Part shown: positions 8,456 through 15,827 of the stretch, in pieces
Numbering within the stretch: the stretch's first letter is position 1
Layout of the letters: each line of letters opens with the position of its first letter
Assembly (NCBI GenBank): GCA_030263475.1
Contig: SZPC01000014.1
Location: forward strand, 1-26,142
Length of the DNA: 26,142 nt
Direction: 5' to 3'
Source: OLB4 sp002050165
Lineage (GTDB): Bacteria > Bacteroidota > Ignavibacteria > Tepidaquicellales > Tepidaquicellaceae
The notes under the pieces: generated by a model
Database searches by the model: none
Told to the model about the DNA's origin: nothing
Seen by the model: the letters and a program-made list of their open reading frames with translations, nothing else
Position numbers and translations under genes: made by a program

Positions 8456-9436
8456 TTATAAAAGCCCTAATTTATTCTTAACTTCAGATAATTTTTTATC
8501 CGCAATTTCAGATGCTTTCTCTGCCCCTTCGTTTAAGATAAGGTCGAGTTTATCCACATCAGCCCTGACATTATTGAATGTCAGTTGTAATTCACCAAGT
8601 TTCTCCGCGACGATTTCTCCAAGGTCGGTTTTAAAAGCCCCGTATCCTGAGTTTTCATATTTGGCTTCGATTTCATTAACAGGTATACCGGTAAACCCAG
8701 AGTAAATTGTCAGTAAGTTGCTGACTGCTGGTTGTTCGGGTGTAAATTTTACTCGGTTCATAGAGTCGGTAACTGCGCGCTTAAATTTTTTTATTATTGC
8801 CTCGCGGCTATCACGAAGTAAAACGAAACTATCATTAGATTCACTTTTACTCATTTTAGAACTTGGATTATTCAGGCTCATTACACGTTTTGCTGTAACT
8901 GATAAAGTCGGCTTAGGTTCCTTAAATGTTTTGCCATATATTGAATTAAACCTGACGACAATATTCCTCGCCAACTCGAGGTGTTGTACCTGATCGTCAC
9001 CGACCGGGACCTCGTCCGCATCGTACAATAATACATCACCTGCCATTAATACAGGGTAGTTATACAAACCCGCGTTTTGACCGTCTTTCCCCGCTTTTGA
9101 AGATTTATCCTTAAATTGTGTCATCTTGTTTAATTCGCCGAGCATTGTGTAATTATTTAAAATCCACGCAATCTCTGAATGCGCTTTCACTTGCGATTGA
9201 ACAAAAATTGTTGACTTAGAAGGGTCAACGTTAAGAGTCAAAAGCCATGCGACAATATCGTAAGTTCGATTTCTAAGGTCAACCGGGTTATTTCTGGTTG
9301 TAAGTGCATGAAGGTTTGCAACGAAATAAAAGCAGTCTTTTTCATATTGTGCTTCATGCCACCTTATCATCGCGCCAAGATAGTTCCCGATTGTTAAATC
9401 TCCCGAAGGTTTTATACCTGAAACTACTCTTATCAT
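8456..9436 (-). CDS. trpS: Tryptophanyl-tRNA synthetase
   Basis: Class I aminoacyl-tRNA synthetase charging tRNA-Trp. The 326-residue protein shows the opening SGIKPSGDLTIGNYLGA, where PSGDLTIGN is the HIGH-equivalent. It also has the DLYD-like LLYDADEVPVGDDQVQHLEL segment (residues are seen as separate motifs LLYDADEVP and GDDQVQHLE) and the KMSKS loop in SSKMSKSES. Length matches compact bacterial TrpS. ATG at 9434-9436 overlaps the M42 peptidase stop as ATGA, which points to translational coupling. It is the last gene of the ddl-ftsB-M42-trpS cluster. No typical terminator follows; 184 bp of A/T-rich sequence separate it from uppS. Confidence 0.97.
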   Translation of the reverse strand: MIRVVSGIKPSGDLTIGNYLGAMIRWHEAQYEKDCFYFVANLHALTTRNNPVDLRNRTYDIVAWLLTLNVDPSKSTIFVQSQVKAHSEIAWILNNYTMLGELNKMTQFKDKSSKAGKDGQNAGLYNYPVLMAGDVLLYDADEVPVGDDQVQHLELARNIVVRFNSIYGKTFKEPKPTLSVTAKRVMSLNNPSSKMSKSESNDSFVLLRDSREAIIKKFKRAVTDSMNRVKFTPEQPAVSNLLTIYSGFTGIPVNEIEAKYENSGYGAFKTDLGEIVAEKLGELQLTFNNVRADVDKLDLILNEGAEKASEIADKKLSEVKNKLGLL

Positions 9437-10464
9437 TTATTGTGATTTAGAAAGTTCATTAAATATGCCTGCGCGAGTTTGGTTGTGTTTTCAAGTCCCT
9501 TTATGTGCGTTCGCTCTAACCCGTGTGAAGCCGAGACACCGGGTCCGATTAAAGCTACTTTAATATCGTAACCGGAAAGTAACGCTGCACTCCCATCCGA
9601 ACCATAAAACGGGTAAATGTCGATTACAAAATCAAGGTTATTTTGCTTAGCTAAATGTTTCAGGGATGTTGTCATGCTGTAATCGTATGGTCCGCTCGAA
9701 TCTTTAGCACAGATTGAAACTTTGGTCTCGCTGCCTTTGCAACCGTAACCGACAACTGCCATATCGAGTACCAATAATTCTTTTGCAGAACGAGGGATTC
9801 CCATAGTTGATCCATGTCCGACTTCTTCATAGTTTGAGAAATAAAACGCGATTGGTTTATCTTTCAATTCATTCTTATTTTCAAGAATCAACTCAATCAT
9901 AATAGCTGCACATGCTTTATCATCAAGGTATCTGCTTTTTATGAAACCGTTATCAGTTACTTCAAATCTGTGATCAAAGAAAACATAGTCGCCTACTTCA
10001 ATACCAAGTTTGTCAACTTCCGTATCATTAAAAACTTCCTCATCGAGCCTGATGCCCATGTTGGCTGCATCTCTCTTTTGCGAAGAAAAATCTTTATTAA
10101 CGTGTAGAGCCGGATTGTTTAAGAGGAATGTACCTCTGAAAAGTTTACCGTTACTGTTTCTGACAGTTACATATTCACCTTCGATTGAATTAAATGAGTA
10201 TCCGCCAATAAGTGAAATTCCCAACCAACCGTCTTCCCTGATTTCTTTTACCATTGCACCGAGCGTGTCAACGTGTGCGGTGACTACCAGCTCCGGTGCG
10301 TCAGAAAATGGTACTAATATTGAACCTTTGTTCGATTCAGTGTAATTGATACTAAACTCATCGAAGACTCCCTTCAGATAATCATTTATTTCTATTGTAT
10401 ACCCGGAAGGTGAATTTATTGAACATAATTTCTTCAGTGTAGAAATGAATTTCGAACTATTCAT
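9433..10464 (-). CDS. M42-family metallo-aminopeptidase
   Basis: Cytosolic zinc or cobalt aminopeptidase of the M42 family (tetrahedral aminopeptidases; members are often misnamed endoglucanase M). From the ATG at 10464 the protein has 343 residues. Probable metal ligands and catalytic residues are H64 and D66 in TAHVDTLGA, D181 in YLDDKACAA, E213/E214 in NYEEVGHGS, D234 in LVLDMAVV and H320 in GLERTH. The frame stays open to a TTG at 10494, but ATG 10464 is preferred because it overlaps ftsB by only 8 bp and starts just before the conserved SFKFI-like helix (SSKFISTLKKLCSINSPSG seen as two pieces). The stop overlaps trpS by 4 bp. Peptide specificity is not evident from sequence. Confidence 0.9.
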   Translation of the reverse strand: MNSSKFISTLKKLCSINSPSGYTIEINDYLKGVFDEFSINYTESNKGSILVPFSDAPELVVTAHVDTLGAMVKEIREDGWLGISLIGGYSFNSIEGEYVTVRNSNGKLFRGTFLLNNPALHVNKDFSSQKRDAANMGIRLDEEVFNDTEVDKLGIEVGDYVFFDHRFEVTDNGFIKSRYLDDKACAAIMIELILENKNELKDKPIAFYFSNYEEVGHGSTMGIPRSAKELLVLDMAVVGYGCKGSETKVSICAKDSSGPYDYSMTTSLKHLAKQNNLDFVIDIYPFYGSDGSAALLSGYDIKVALIGPGVSASHGLERTHIKGLENTTKLAQAYLMNFLNHNK

Positions 10465-10816
10465 CGGGGATATTTTTGTTGCTATCAATTTCAACTCTGT
10501 AAATTACTTCACCTTCTTTCGTCATTCCGTATTTTTCACGGGCAACTTCTTCCAATTTTTTATCGGAGTTTTGCAATGCTTCAATTTCTTTGTGTAACTC
10601 ATCAGTTCGTTCATTCTCTTCGCGAAGTTTTTTCTCTAACTCTACTTTTTCGTTCTGCATTGAAATTCTTTCAACCAGTCCGTTTTGTCCGAATAATGCG
10701 TAAATGACTAATGAAATAAGCACAATTAGAAACACTACAAAAGTTTTATTGTATTTAATAAACCGAAAAAACTTCCAACCGATGTTATCTTTTTGTGTTT
10801 CGTTACCTGCCTTCAT
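10457..10816 (-). CDS. FtsB/DivIC-family septum formation initiator protein
   Basis: A 119-residue bitopic membrane protein. The short cytoplasmic N-terminus (about 1-27) is followed by one transmembrane helix (about 29-46, FVVFLIVLISLVIYALFG). A periplasmic coiled coil comes next (about 52-95, rich in E/K with LEKKLREENERTDELHKEI), then the family's terminal motif VAREKYGMTKEGEVIYRV. FtsB/DivIC proteins bridge FtsQ/DivIB and FtsL in the divisome. The start ATG overlaps the ddl stop (ATGA), and the 3' end overlaps the M42 gene by 8 bp. Pairing with ddl, a peptidoglycan-precursor enzyme, fits a cell-wall/division role. Whether it should be called FtsB or DivIC cannot be decided from length and topology alone. 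Confidence 0.88.
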   Translation of the reverse strand: MKAGNETQKDNIGWKFFRFIKYNKTFVVFLIVLISLVIYALFGQNGLVERISMQNEKVELEKKLREENERTDELHKEIEALQNSDKKLEEVAREKYGMTKEGEVIYRVEIDSNKNIPDE

Positions 10817-11865
10817 TTCTCTAGTGAAAGGTTAATTATAGTTTCTAACAATTCTGGGAACTCAATTCCCTTCGCCCGGGCGGATTTCGGTACAAGCGAA
10901 GTCTCTGTCATCCCCGGAAGTGTATTTATTTCAAGACAGTATGGATTGCCATCGTCAGTAAGTATAAAATCAATGCGTGAATAAACCCTGCATCCCATGG
11001 TTGTATGAGCAATCATTGAAACTTTATTTATCTCTCTTGCAACCTGCTCGTCTATTTCAGCCGGACAAATATATTCCGTCATGCCTTTGGTGTATTTATG
11101 TTCGTAATCATAGAAACCTGACTTCGGTTTAATTTCAATTATCGGAAAAGTCTCACTGCCTACTATAGTGCAGGTTAATTCCCTTCCGGAGATAAATTTT
11201 TCAATCATGACTTTTTCGGAATACGAAAGCGCAGTATTGATTGCATTTAAAAAATCTTCGGTTGAAATTTTTTCTTTAACGAGTGTAAGACCGACTGTCG
11301 ACCCTTCATCGTTTGGTTTTATAACGAACGGGTATCCAATTTCATTTTCGGATTTTGTAAATGCAGTTTCTGGTTCATCTAAAATTGATTTGTCAAAGGT
11401 TATCCAGTCCGGTGTAAGAATTTTATTGTATCTGAATAAAATTTTTGAATAATGTTTATCGAGACACAGAGCCGAAGCTACGAAACCTGATCCGGTGTAC
11501 TTAACACCGCGCATTTCAAGAAGCGATTGAATTACTCCATCTTCGCCGAACTTCCCGTGCAAACCGATAAAAACGATGTCAACATTATCGAATAATTTTG
11601 AATTTACACATTCAAATATTTTTCGATTTGTTGTTTGAACAATTTGTTTAAGAATTTCCGGTTCAGGGTAATTTGTAGATATTTGCTTTTGGAAAATTTC
11701 TTCTTCTGTTGGTTGATCCGACCCGTAAACCGGATCAATAACTGTTACGTTGTGATTTCTTTCCCTGAGCGCTTTCAATAAACTTCTACTTGACGCTAAC
11801 GATACTTCGCGTTCTGCCGATATACCTCCGGTCAGTAAGATTATGTTCATATTTTTATCAAACAT
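10813..11865 (-). CDS. ddl: D-alanine--D-alanine ligase
   Basis: ATP-grasp enzyme that makes the D-Ala-D-Ala dipeptide for peptidoglycan precursors in the cytosol. The 350-residue protein opens with NIILLTGGISAEREVSLASS, the N-terminal substrate loop. It continues with FIGLHGKFGEDG, the ligase signature around YTGSG and LDKHYSK, the ATP-binding KPNDEGSTVGL, and the metal/substrate-binding CLEINTLPGMTETSLVP near the C-terminus. Either ATG 11865 or ATG 11850 can start it; the second begins directly at the conserved strand. It is the first gene of a minus-strand cluster and overlaps ftsB by 4 bp. The 81 bp to the divergent PHP gene must contain both promoters; TATAAT-like sequence is visible on the minus strand near 11903-11908, but I cannot call it firmly. 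Confidence 0.97.
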   Translation of the reverse strand: MFDKNMNIILLTGGISAEREVSLASSRSLLKALRERNHNVTVIDPVYGSDQPTEEEIFQKQISTNYPEPEILKQIVQTTNRKIFECVNSKLFDNVDIVFIGLHGKFGEDGVIQSLLEMRGVKYTGSGFVASALCLDKHYSKILFRYNKILTPDWITFDKSILDEPETAFTKSENEIGYPFVIKPNDEGSTVGLTLVKEKISTEDFLNAINTALSYSEKVMIEKFISGRELTCTIVGSETFPIIEIKPKSGFYDYEHKYTKGMTEYICPAEIDEQVAREINKVSMIAHTTMGCRVYSRIDFILTDDGNPYCLEINTLPGMTETSLVPKSARAKGIEFPELLETIINLSLEK

Positions 11866-11946
11866 CTAATATATTCATTATGGTAAAGTTTAAAAATGTT
11901 CAAATTATACCTTATATATCTTTTTAATTGTAAGTAAATTTCGGGA

Positions 11947-12771
11947 ATGAATATAAATGGAAAGAGAGCCGATTTACATATACATTCATTGTATTCCGAC
12001 GGAGCTTATAATGTAGATCAGCTTTTTGCGCTCGCCCTTGAAAAATCAATTGACTTAATTTCAATTACAGACCATGACACAATTAAGTCTATACCTGAGC
12101 TAAAACGTCTATCGCGTCAATATGGAGTTGAAGTTGTTAACGGAGTTGAGCTTAGTGCAGATTTCAAGGGCAGGGAAGTTCATATATTGAATTATGCGTT
12201 TGAGGAAAGTTCACCGGAACTTAATTATTACCTGAACGACTTTGCATTACGGAGAGTTGAGCGGGTAAGGCAGACGTTAGATTTGTTAAATGGCGATGGA
12301 ATAGAGCTGACGATGGAAGACGTAATCGTTAAAAATTCTCCATCTCAGATATTGGGGAGACCTCACATTGCTGCAGCGTTGGTGAATAAAGGTTACGCTA
12401 AAAATATGTTTGATGCATTTAAAAGATTTATAGGCGATGACAAAAAGTTTTGTATAAAAAAACGAAATGAATCGGTTGAGTTTATAATTGATTTGATTAA
12501 AAAGTCAGGTGGAATGAGTTTCATTGCTCACCCGGGTCAAAACTTAAGGGGGAATGAGCTGAGCCAGCTTATAAAGTTAGGGTTCGACGGGATTGAAGTT
12601 GTACATCCGGCTCACGATAAATACAGTACAAATTATTTCATAAAGGTAGCAGAGGAGCATGGTTTGATTCAATCAGGTGGTTCGGATTTCCACGGTAAAA
12701 ATAAGCAGGATTTTGAAAACTTCGGAAACTTTTACATCCCATATTACAAGCTAAATTCTTTATTAAATTAA
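11947..12771 (+). CDS. PHP-domain phosphoesterase (TrpH/RNase AM-like)
   Basis: A 274-residue polymerase-and-histidinol-phosphatase domain protein. Metal-binding motifs are ADLHIHSLYSDG near residue 10, SITDHDT near 40, the mid-protein GRPHIAAALV, FIAHPGQN and the terminal GGSDFHG. This arrangement is that of the TrpH/YciV group. Studied members hydrolyse 3',5'-nucleotide bisphosphates or trim RNA 5' ends exonucleolytically; which applies here is inference. The ATG start has a weak purine-rich stretch (cggga) just upstream. It is divergent from ddl and lies 6 bp before ribH, so the two are probably co-transcribed although no functional link is known. Confidence 0.88.
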   Translation: MNINGKRADLHIHSLYSDGAYNVDQLFALALEKSIDLISITDHDTIKSIPELKRLSRQYGVEVVNGVELSADFKGREVHILNYAFEESSPELNYYLNDFALRRVERVRQTLDLLNGDGIELTMEDVIVKNSPSQILGRPHIAAALVNKGYAKNMFDAFKRFIGDDKKFCIKKRNESVEFIIDLIKKSGGMSFIAHPGQNLRGNELSQLIKLGFDGIEVVHPAHDKYSTNYFIKVAEEHGLIQSGGSDFHGKNKQDFENFGNFYIPYYKLNSLLN

Positions 12772-12777
12772 ATTCAG

Positions 12778-13218
12778 ATGAAAATTTGTATAGTATCGAG
12801 CAAATTTAATAAACCTGTTACTGATAATTTGATTGCAGGTGCGCTAAAGGGAATCAGGGATAGCGGAATTCCGGAAAATGCAGTTGAAATTTATCAGGTC
12901 CCGGGTGCATTTGAAATTCCCGTTGCGATAAAAAAATTACTTGAGAAACATCACGACATTGCCGGAATAATTGCACTCGGTTGTTTGATAAAAGGAGAGA
13001 CTGCGCACTTCGAATATATCAGTAATCCCGTTTCTAAATCGATTATGGATTTGTCGGTTGAATATTTAATCCCGATCGGATTTGGTATTCTGACATGTTA
13101 TACTGCTGAGCAGGCTTTTCAACGGAGCGGGACAGAACCATTGAATTCTGAAACAAACAAAGGTTATGAAGCAGCGGTAACAACAATAGAGATGATTGAT
13201 TTAATGAACCGAATGTGA
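12778..13218 (+). CDS. ribH: 6,7-dimethyl-8-ribityllumazine synthase
   Basis: Penultimate enzyme of riboflavin synthesis, condensing 5-amino-6-ribitylaminouracil with 3,4-dihydroxy-2-butanone 4-phosphate. At 146 residues it has family length. Motifs are VSSKFNKPVTDNLIAGAL at the N-terminus, the substrate loop VPGAFEIPVA, GCLIKGETAHFEYI with the catalytic histidine region, and GFGILTCYTAEQAFQRSG. The conserved NKG.E/YEAA segment is near the end. No other rib gene is in the window and no FMN riboswitch is visible upstream; the gene follows the PHP gene by 6 bp. The TGA stop (13216-13218) is 1 bp from the stop of the convergent inositol monophosphatase gene. Confidence 0.97.
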   Translation: MKICIVSSKFNKPVTDNLIAGALKGIRDSGIPENAVEIYQVPGAFEIPVAIKKLLEKHHDIAGIIALGCLIKGETAHFEYISNPVSKSIMDLSVEYLIPIGFGILTCYTAEQAFQRSGTEPLNSETNKGYEAAVTTIEMIDLMNRM

Positions 13219-13219
13219 T

Positions 13220-13984
13220 TTATTCATTAGCGAGGTTAATGAAATCCTGGTGTATCAATCCATTAGTTGCTAAAATTTGTTTACCGTAGATAGAATACAG
13301 TTCGCCGCCAAGTCCGGTAATATTTCCTCCGGCTTCCGTGACTATCAATGTTCCTGCGGCAACATCCCATGGGTTTAAATTAAATTCCCAAAATCCGTCA
13401 AACCTCCCGCAAGCAGTCCAGCAAAGGTCAAGTGCAGCAGAGCCAATTCGCCTGACAGGTATGTCAACCGATAAGACTTTTGAAAATATTCTAAGTTCGG
13501 ATTGCGGACTTTTACTTGTGTTATAAGGAAAACCCGTTACCAGCAATGATTTCCTGATGTCGTTTTCATTTGATACTTTAATCCTTTTTTCATTTAAAAA
13601 TGATCCGCAGTTTTTTTCAGCGAAGAAAAGTTCATCCATGAACGGATTGTAAACAGCTCCGAGAATTAGTTCACCTGATTTCTCCACGCCAATTGAGACG
13701 CAACAAATAGGTATTCCGTGAGCGTAATTTATAGTTCCATCAATCGGATCAATTATCCATTTCGTTTCGGAATCGGTTATAATTGCACCTGACTCTTCAG
13801 TAAGAATATAATGTTCCGGATATTCTTTTCGGATTATTTCAATTATAGCCGCTTCAGATTTCCGGTCAACCTCTGTCACAAGGTTTGAAATAATATCTTT
13901 GCTTTCAATTTTAAATTCTTTTTTGAAAGATTGCTTTAGAATTTTTCCGGCTTCGATTGTAGCCAGATATAATGTGTTTTTCAT
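13220..13984 (-). CDS. Inositol monophosphatase-family phosphatase
   Basis: A 254-residue Mg-dependent, lithium-sensitive-type phosphatase (IMPase/SuhB/CysQ superfamily). Visible metal and substrate residues are E63/E64 in LTEESG, D79 and D82 in the WIIDPIDGTINYAHG motif, and D207 in NPWDVAAGTLIVTEAGG. Family members hydrolyse inositol-1-phosphate or other sugar/nucleotide monophosphates; the true substrate cannot be read here. ATG start at 13984, 5 bp after the metallo-hydrolase gene. It is the last gene of a four-gene minus-strand operon. It abuts ribH tail to tail with a 1-bp gap. Confidence 0.93.
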   Translation of the reverse strand: MKNTLYLATIEAGKILKQSFKKEFKIESKDIISNLVTEVDRKSEAAIIEIIRKEYPEHYILTEESGAIITDSETKWIIDPIDGTINYAHGIPICCVSIGVEKSGELILGAVYNPFMDELFFAEKNCGSFLNEKRIKVSNENDIRKSLLVTGFPYNTSKSPQSELRIFSKVLSVDIPVRRIGSAALDLCWTACGRFDGFWEFNLNPWDVAAGTLIVTEAGGNITGLGGELYSIYGKQILATNGLIHQDFINLANE

Positions 13985-13989
13985 TTAAT

Positions 13990-14760
13990 TTAAATTTCTA
14001 TCCTCATACCATCGTGTGCTAATTCTATATTGTGCGGGAGTTTCGATGATATGACACTATGTTTAACATCATGTGAAAGGTGTGTGAAAAAAGTTCTTCG
14101 TGCATTTATCCGGGTTGCAACTTCCACTGCCTGAGATATATTAAAATGAGTCGGATGTTCGCGTTCCCTTAGCGCATTGAGAATTAAGACATCAAGTCCA
14201 ATTAGTTTTGAAATTTCTTCTTCGGGAATATGGCTGGCATCTGTAATGTAAGCAAATTTACCTATGCGGTAACCAAGTATCGGAAGGTATCCGTGGATAA
14301 CCGATATTGGAATTATTTCTATATCCCTGTAATGGAATGGGAAATTATTGATTGTTTGCAGATTCACAAGAGGAACAGCCCTGTGTGCAATTAACCGTTC
14401 GTCAAAAATATAACGGAAAGTTACGGATATTTCTTTTAATGTCTCTTCATTACCGAACACTTCAACATATTTATTGTGCTTCTGATTAATCTGCCTGAGA
14501 TCGTCCATTCCCAATATGTGGTCAACATGGTGATGGGTGAATAAAACAATATCAACATCATCAAGATGATACCTTAGCATTTGCGATCTGAAATCAATTG
14601 AAGTATCAATGAGGATTTTCAAACCGTTTGTTTCAATGAAAGCTGATGCACGCAGGCGTTTATCTTTTGGATCTGATGATGTGCAGGTATCACAATTGCA
14701 GCCGATAATTGGCACCCCTTGAGATGTTCCGGTTCCGAGAATTGTAACCTTCATATTCAT
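13990..14760 (-). CDS. MBL-fold metallo-hydrolase, PhnP-like
   Basis: A 256-residue metallo-beta-lactamase-fold hydrolase. The zinc motif HHHVDH (H76, H78, D80, H81) is intact, followed by ITDASH and THLSHDVKH, which supply further ligands. The N-terminus has GTGTSQGVPIIGC and the cysteine cluster C21-N-C23-x-x-C26, characteristic of the PhnP-like group (phosphoribosyl 1,2-cyclic phosphate phosphodiesterase), where the cysteines bind a structural zinc. The substrate is therefore probably a cyclic phosphodiester, but no C-P lyase genes are near, so the phosphonate role is not supported by context. Start ATG 14760, or 14754 two codons on. It lies 1 bp after the small unknown gene and 5 bp before the IMPase gene. 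Confidence 0.88.
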   Translation of the reverse strand: MNMKVTILGTGTSQGVPIIGCNCDTCTSSDPKDKRLRASAFIETNGLKILIDTSIDFRSQMLRYHLDDVDIVLFTHHHVDHILGMDDLRQINQKHNKYVEVFGNEETLKEISVTFRYIFDERLIAHRAVPLVNLQTINNFPFHYRDIEIIPISVIHGYLPILGYRIGKFAYITDASHIPEEEISKLIGLDVLILNALREREHPTHFNISQAVEVATRINARRTFFTHLSHDVKHSVISSKLPHNIELAHDGMRIEI

Positions 14761-14761
14761 A

Positions 14762-15067
14762 TCAACTCTCGGTACCGATGTCAGAGCTGTCTATAAGCGC
14801 TCTGATATTGGGTTTAATGTAAATATCTTCCGTGCCGAGCAACGTAAGATTTTTTACAAGAAAATTGATTTTCTTATCCTGATCAATATTTTTATTTAAT
14901 AAAAATAATTTCTGATCTTTCAACAGACAGAATCCACCTTTGAACGTACCTTTTTCAATGCGGACATTGAAATTTAATTTCTCATAAATTCTTATGAGGT
15001 CTTGAATCATCCTGTCTTTTTCTTCATCAAACTTCTGCTTAGGAGTTTTTTTAATAACGTGTTTCAA
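14762..15067 (-). CDS. Small conserved-looking protein of unknown function
   Basis: A 101-residue soluble protein, not recognised. The first 20 residues are lysine-rich (KKTPKQKFDEEKDR), then an amphipathic helix (MIQDLIRIYEKLN), then beta-like segments (FNVRIEKGTFKGGFCLLKDQ, LFLLNK) and a helix around INFLVKNLTLLG. The GGFCLLK...LFLLNK hairpin looks like a folded core rather than random coding. The start is TTG (15065-15067), which places it 1 bp after the membrane-protein stop; an internal ATG at residue 20 would leave a 47-bp gap longer than the operon's habit. Tight packing between a membrane protein and a PhnP-like hydrolase says it is a real gene. No catalytic motif is evident. Confidence 0.72.
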   Translation of the reverse strand: MKHVIKKTPKQKFDEEKDRMIQDLIRIYEKLNFNVRIEKGTFKGGFCLLKDQKLFLLNKNIDQDKKINFLVKNLTLLGTEDIYIKPNIRALIDSSDIGTES

Positions 15068-15068
15068 A

Positions 15069-15671
15069 TTAATTGTCTTTTACTGCGAGGTCATCTTCCT
15101 CGTGCAATATATATTCGTAAGAATACTGTTCCTTAAATTTCTTTTTTAAAATATTGAGCTCTGCTTTGGATTTCTTTAGCGGTTGAAATACTGAAATGAT
15201 TATGATACAGTAATATGATAACATTGCAACCCATGGAGTTCCTTTTAGAAAACCAATCCTCTCTCCGAAAATTTTAAGTAATTGATCGTGATTTTCGGGT
15301 TTGCTGAAAAATAATGTAATGAACCGGTAATCCAGATACGCAGTGTAGAGTTCTACAGGGACAAAAATAAAAAATAGAATGCAATTCATTAAAAGCCATG
15401 GGTTCTCTTTGAAATTTAATTTACAGGTTCTGACAAAACCAATAGCCGCAATCAGGGTTAGAATGTACGAACAAATTATCAGGATGGATGAATTGGCAAC
15501 CATTCTGAAAATTGTTTCCTCTTCATCAGGTGGAATTGCAGTCCGGAAATTGAACTCATCGAAAATCAGAAGTTCGTTACCTATTAAAAATCTTACGTTA
15601 ATCGCCCCCAACCAAACAATTGCAAATGCAATCAGGAACGTAAGCCAGTATTTAGCGGATTTCGGTAACAA
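15069..15671 (-). CDS. Four-helix integral membrane protein of unknown function
   Basis: A 200-residue protein not recognised by family. Four hydrophobic helices are visible: about 9-29 (WLTFLIAFAIVWLGA), 54-79 (SSILIICSYILTLIAAIGFV), 91-112 (WLLMNCILFFIFVPVELYTAYL) and 143-165 (WVAMLSYYCIIIISVF). The loop between the first two is acidic (PPDEEET); the tail (about 166-200) is charged and probably cytoplasmic. The start is TTG (15669-15671): the in-frame stop upstream is only 15 bases away and no ATG occurs before the first helix. A promoter-like TTG-N20-TAATTTG ends 9 bp upstream, implying an unusually short leader. It heads the four-gene operon with the 101-residue protein, the PhnP-like hydrolase and the IMPase. 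Confidence 0.75.
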   Translation of the reverse strand: MLPKSAKYWLTFLIAFAIVWLGAINVRFLIGNELLIFDEFNFRTAIPPDEEETIFRMVANSSILIICSYILTLIAAIGFVRTCKLNFKENPWLLMNCILFFIFVPVELYTAYLDYRFITLFFSKPENHDQLLKIFGERIGFLKGTPWVAMLSYYCIIIISVFQPLKKSKAELNILKKKFKEQYSYEYILHEEDDLAVKDN

Positions 15672-15679
15672 GGTAAAAT

Positions 15680-15709
15680 CAAATTATCTAATTGAAAAAA
15701 TTTATTCAA
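15680..15709 (-). promoter_or_regulatory. Bacteroidota-type promoter for the membrane-protein operon
   Basis: On the minus strand TTG (15709-15707) is followed after exactly 20 nt by TAATTTG (15686-15680), the same geometry as at tRNA-Ser, tRNA-Asp and rimP. The TTG start codon of the downstream gene begins 9 nt after the -7 box, so the mRNA would be nearly leaderless. That closeness makes the call less certain. Confidence 0.4.
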
Positions 15710-15817
15710 TTTAGTAATTCGTATTGCTAACGTTAACAAATACGATATAAACTCTTTCGAATAGAATGTGTGTTGACGTAATATTATTTTTACGGTTGAT
15801 GAGAAAACTTATTTATC

Positions 15818-15822
15818 GGAGG
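15818..15822 (+). promoter_or_regulatory. Shine-Dalgarno site deciding the rpiA TTG start
   Basis: GGAGG, 5 nt before TTG 15828. This is the clearest anti-Shine-Dalgarno match among the gene starts in this window, most of which have only A/T-rich leaders. Confidence 0.8.
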
Positions 15823-15827
15823 ATTCG

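Noticed and set aside
10465..10494. Upstream TTG start for the M42 peptidase
   Set aside because: It would extend the overlap with ftsB to 38 bp and adds residues (KLIATKISP) that look like read-through, while ATG 10464 fits the fold and the operon's short overlaps.
12772..12777. FMN riboswitch for ribH
   Set aside because: Only 6 bp separate it from the PHP gene and no conserved riboswitch core is visible there or upstream of 11947.
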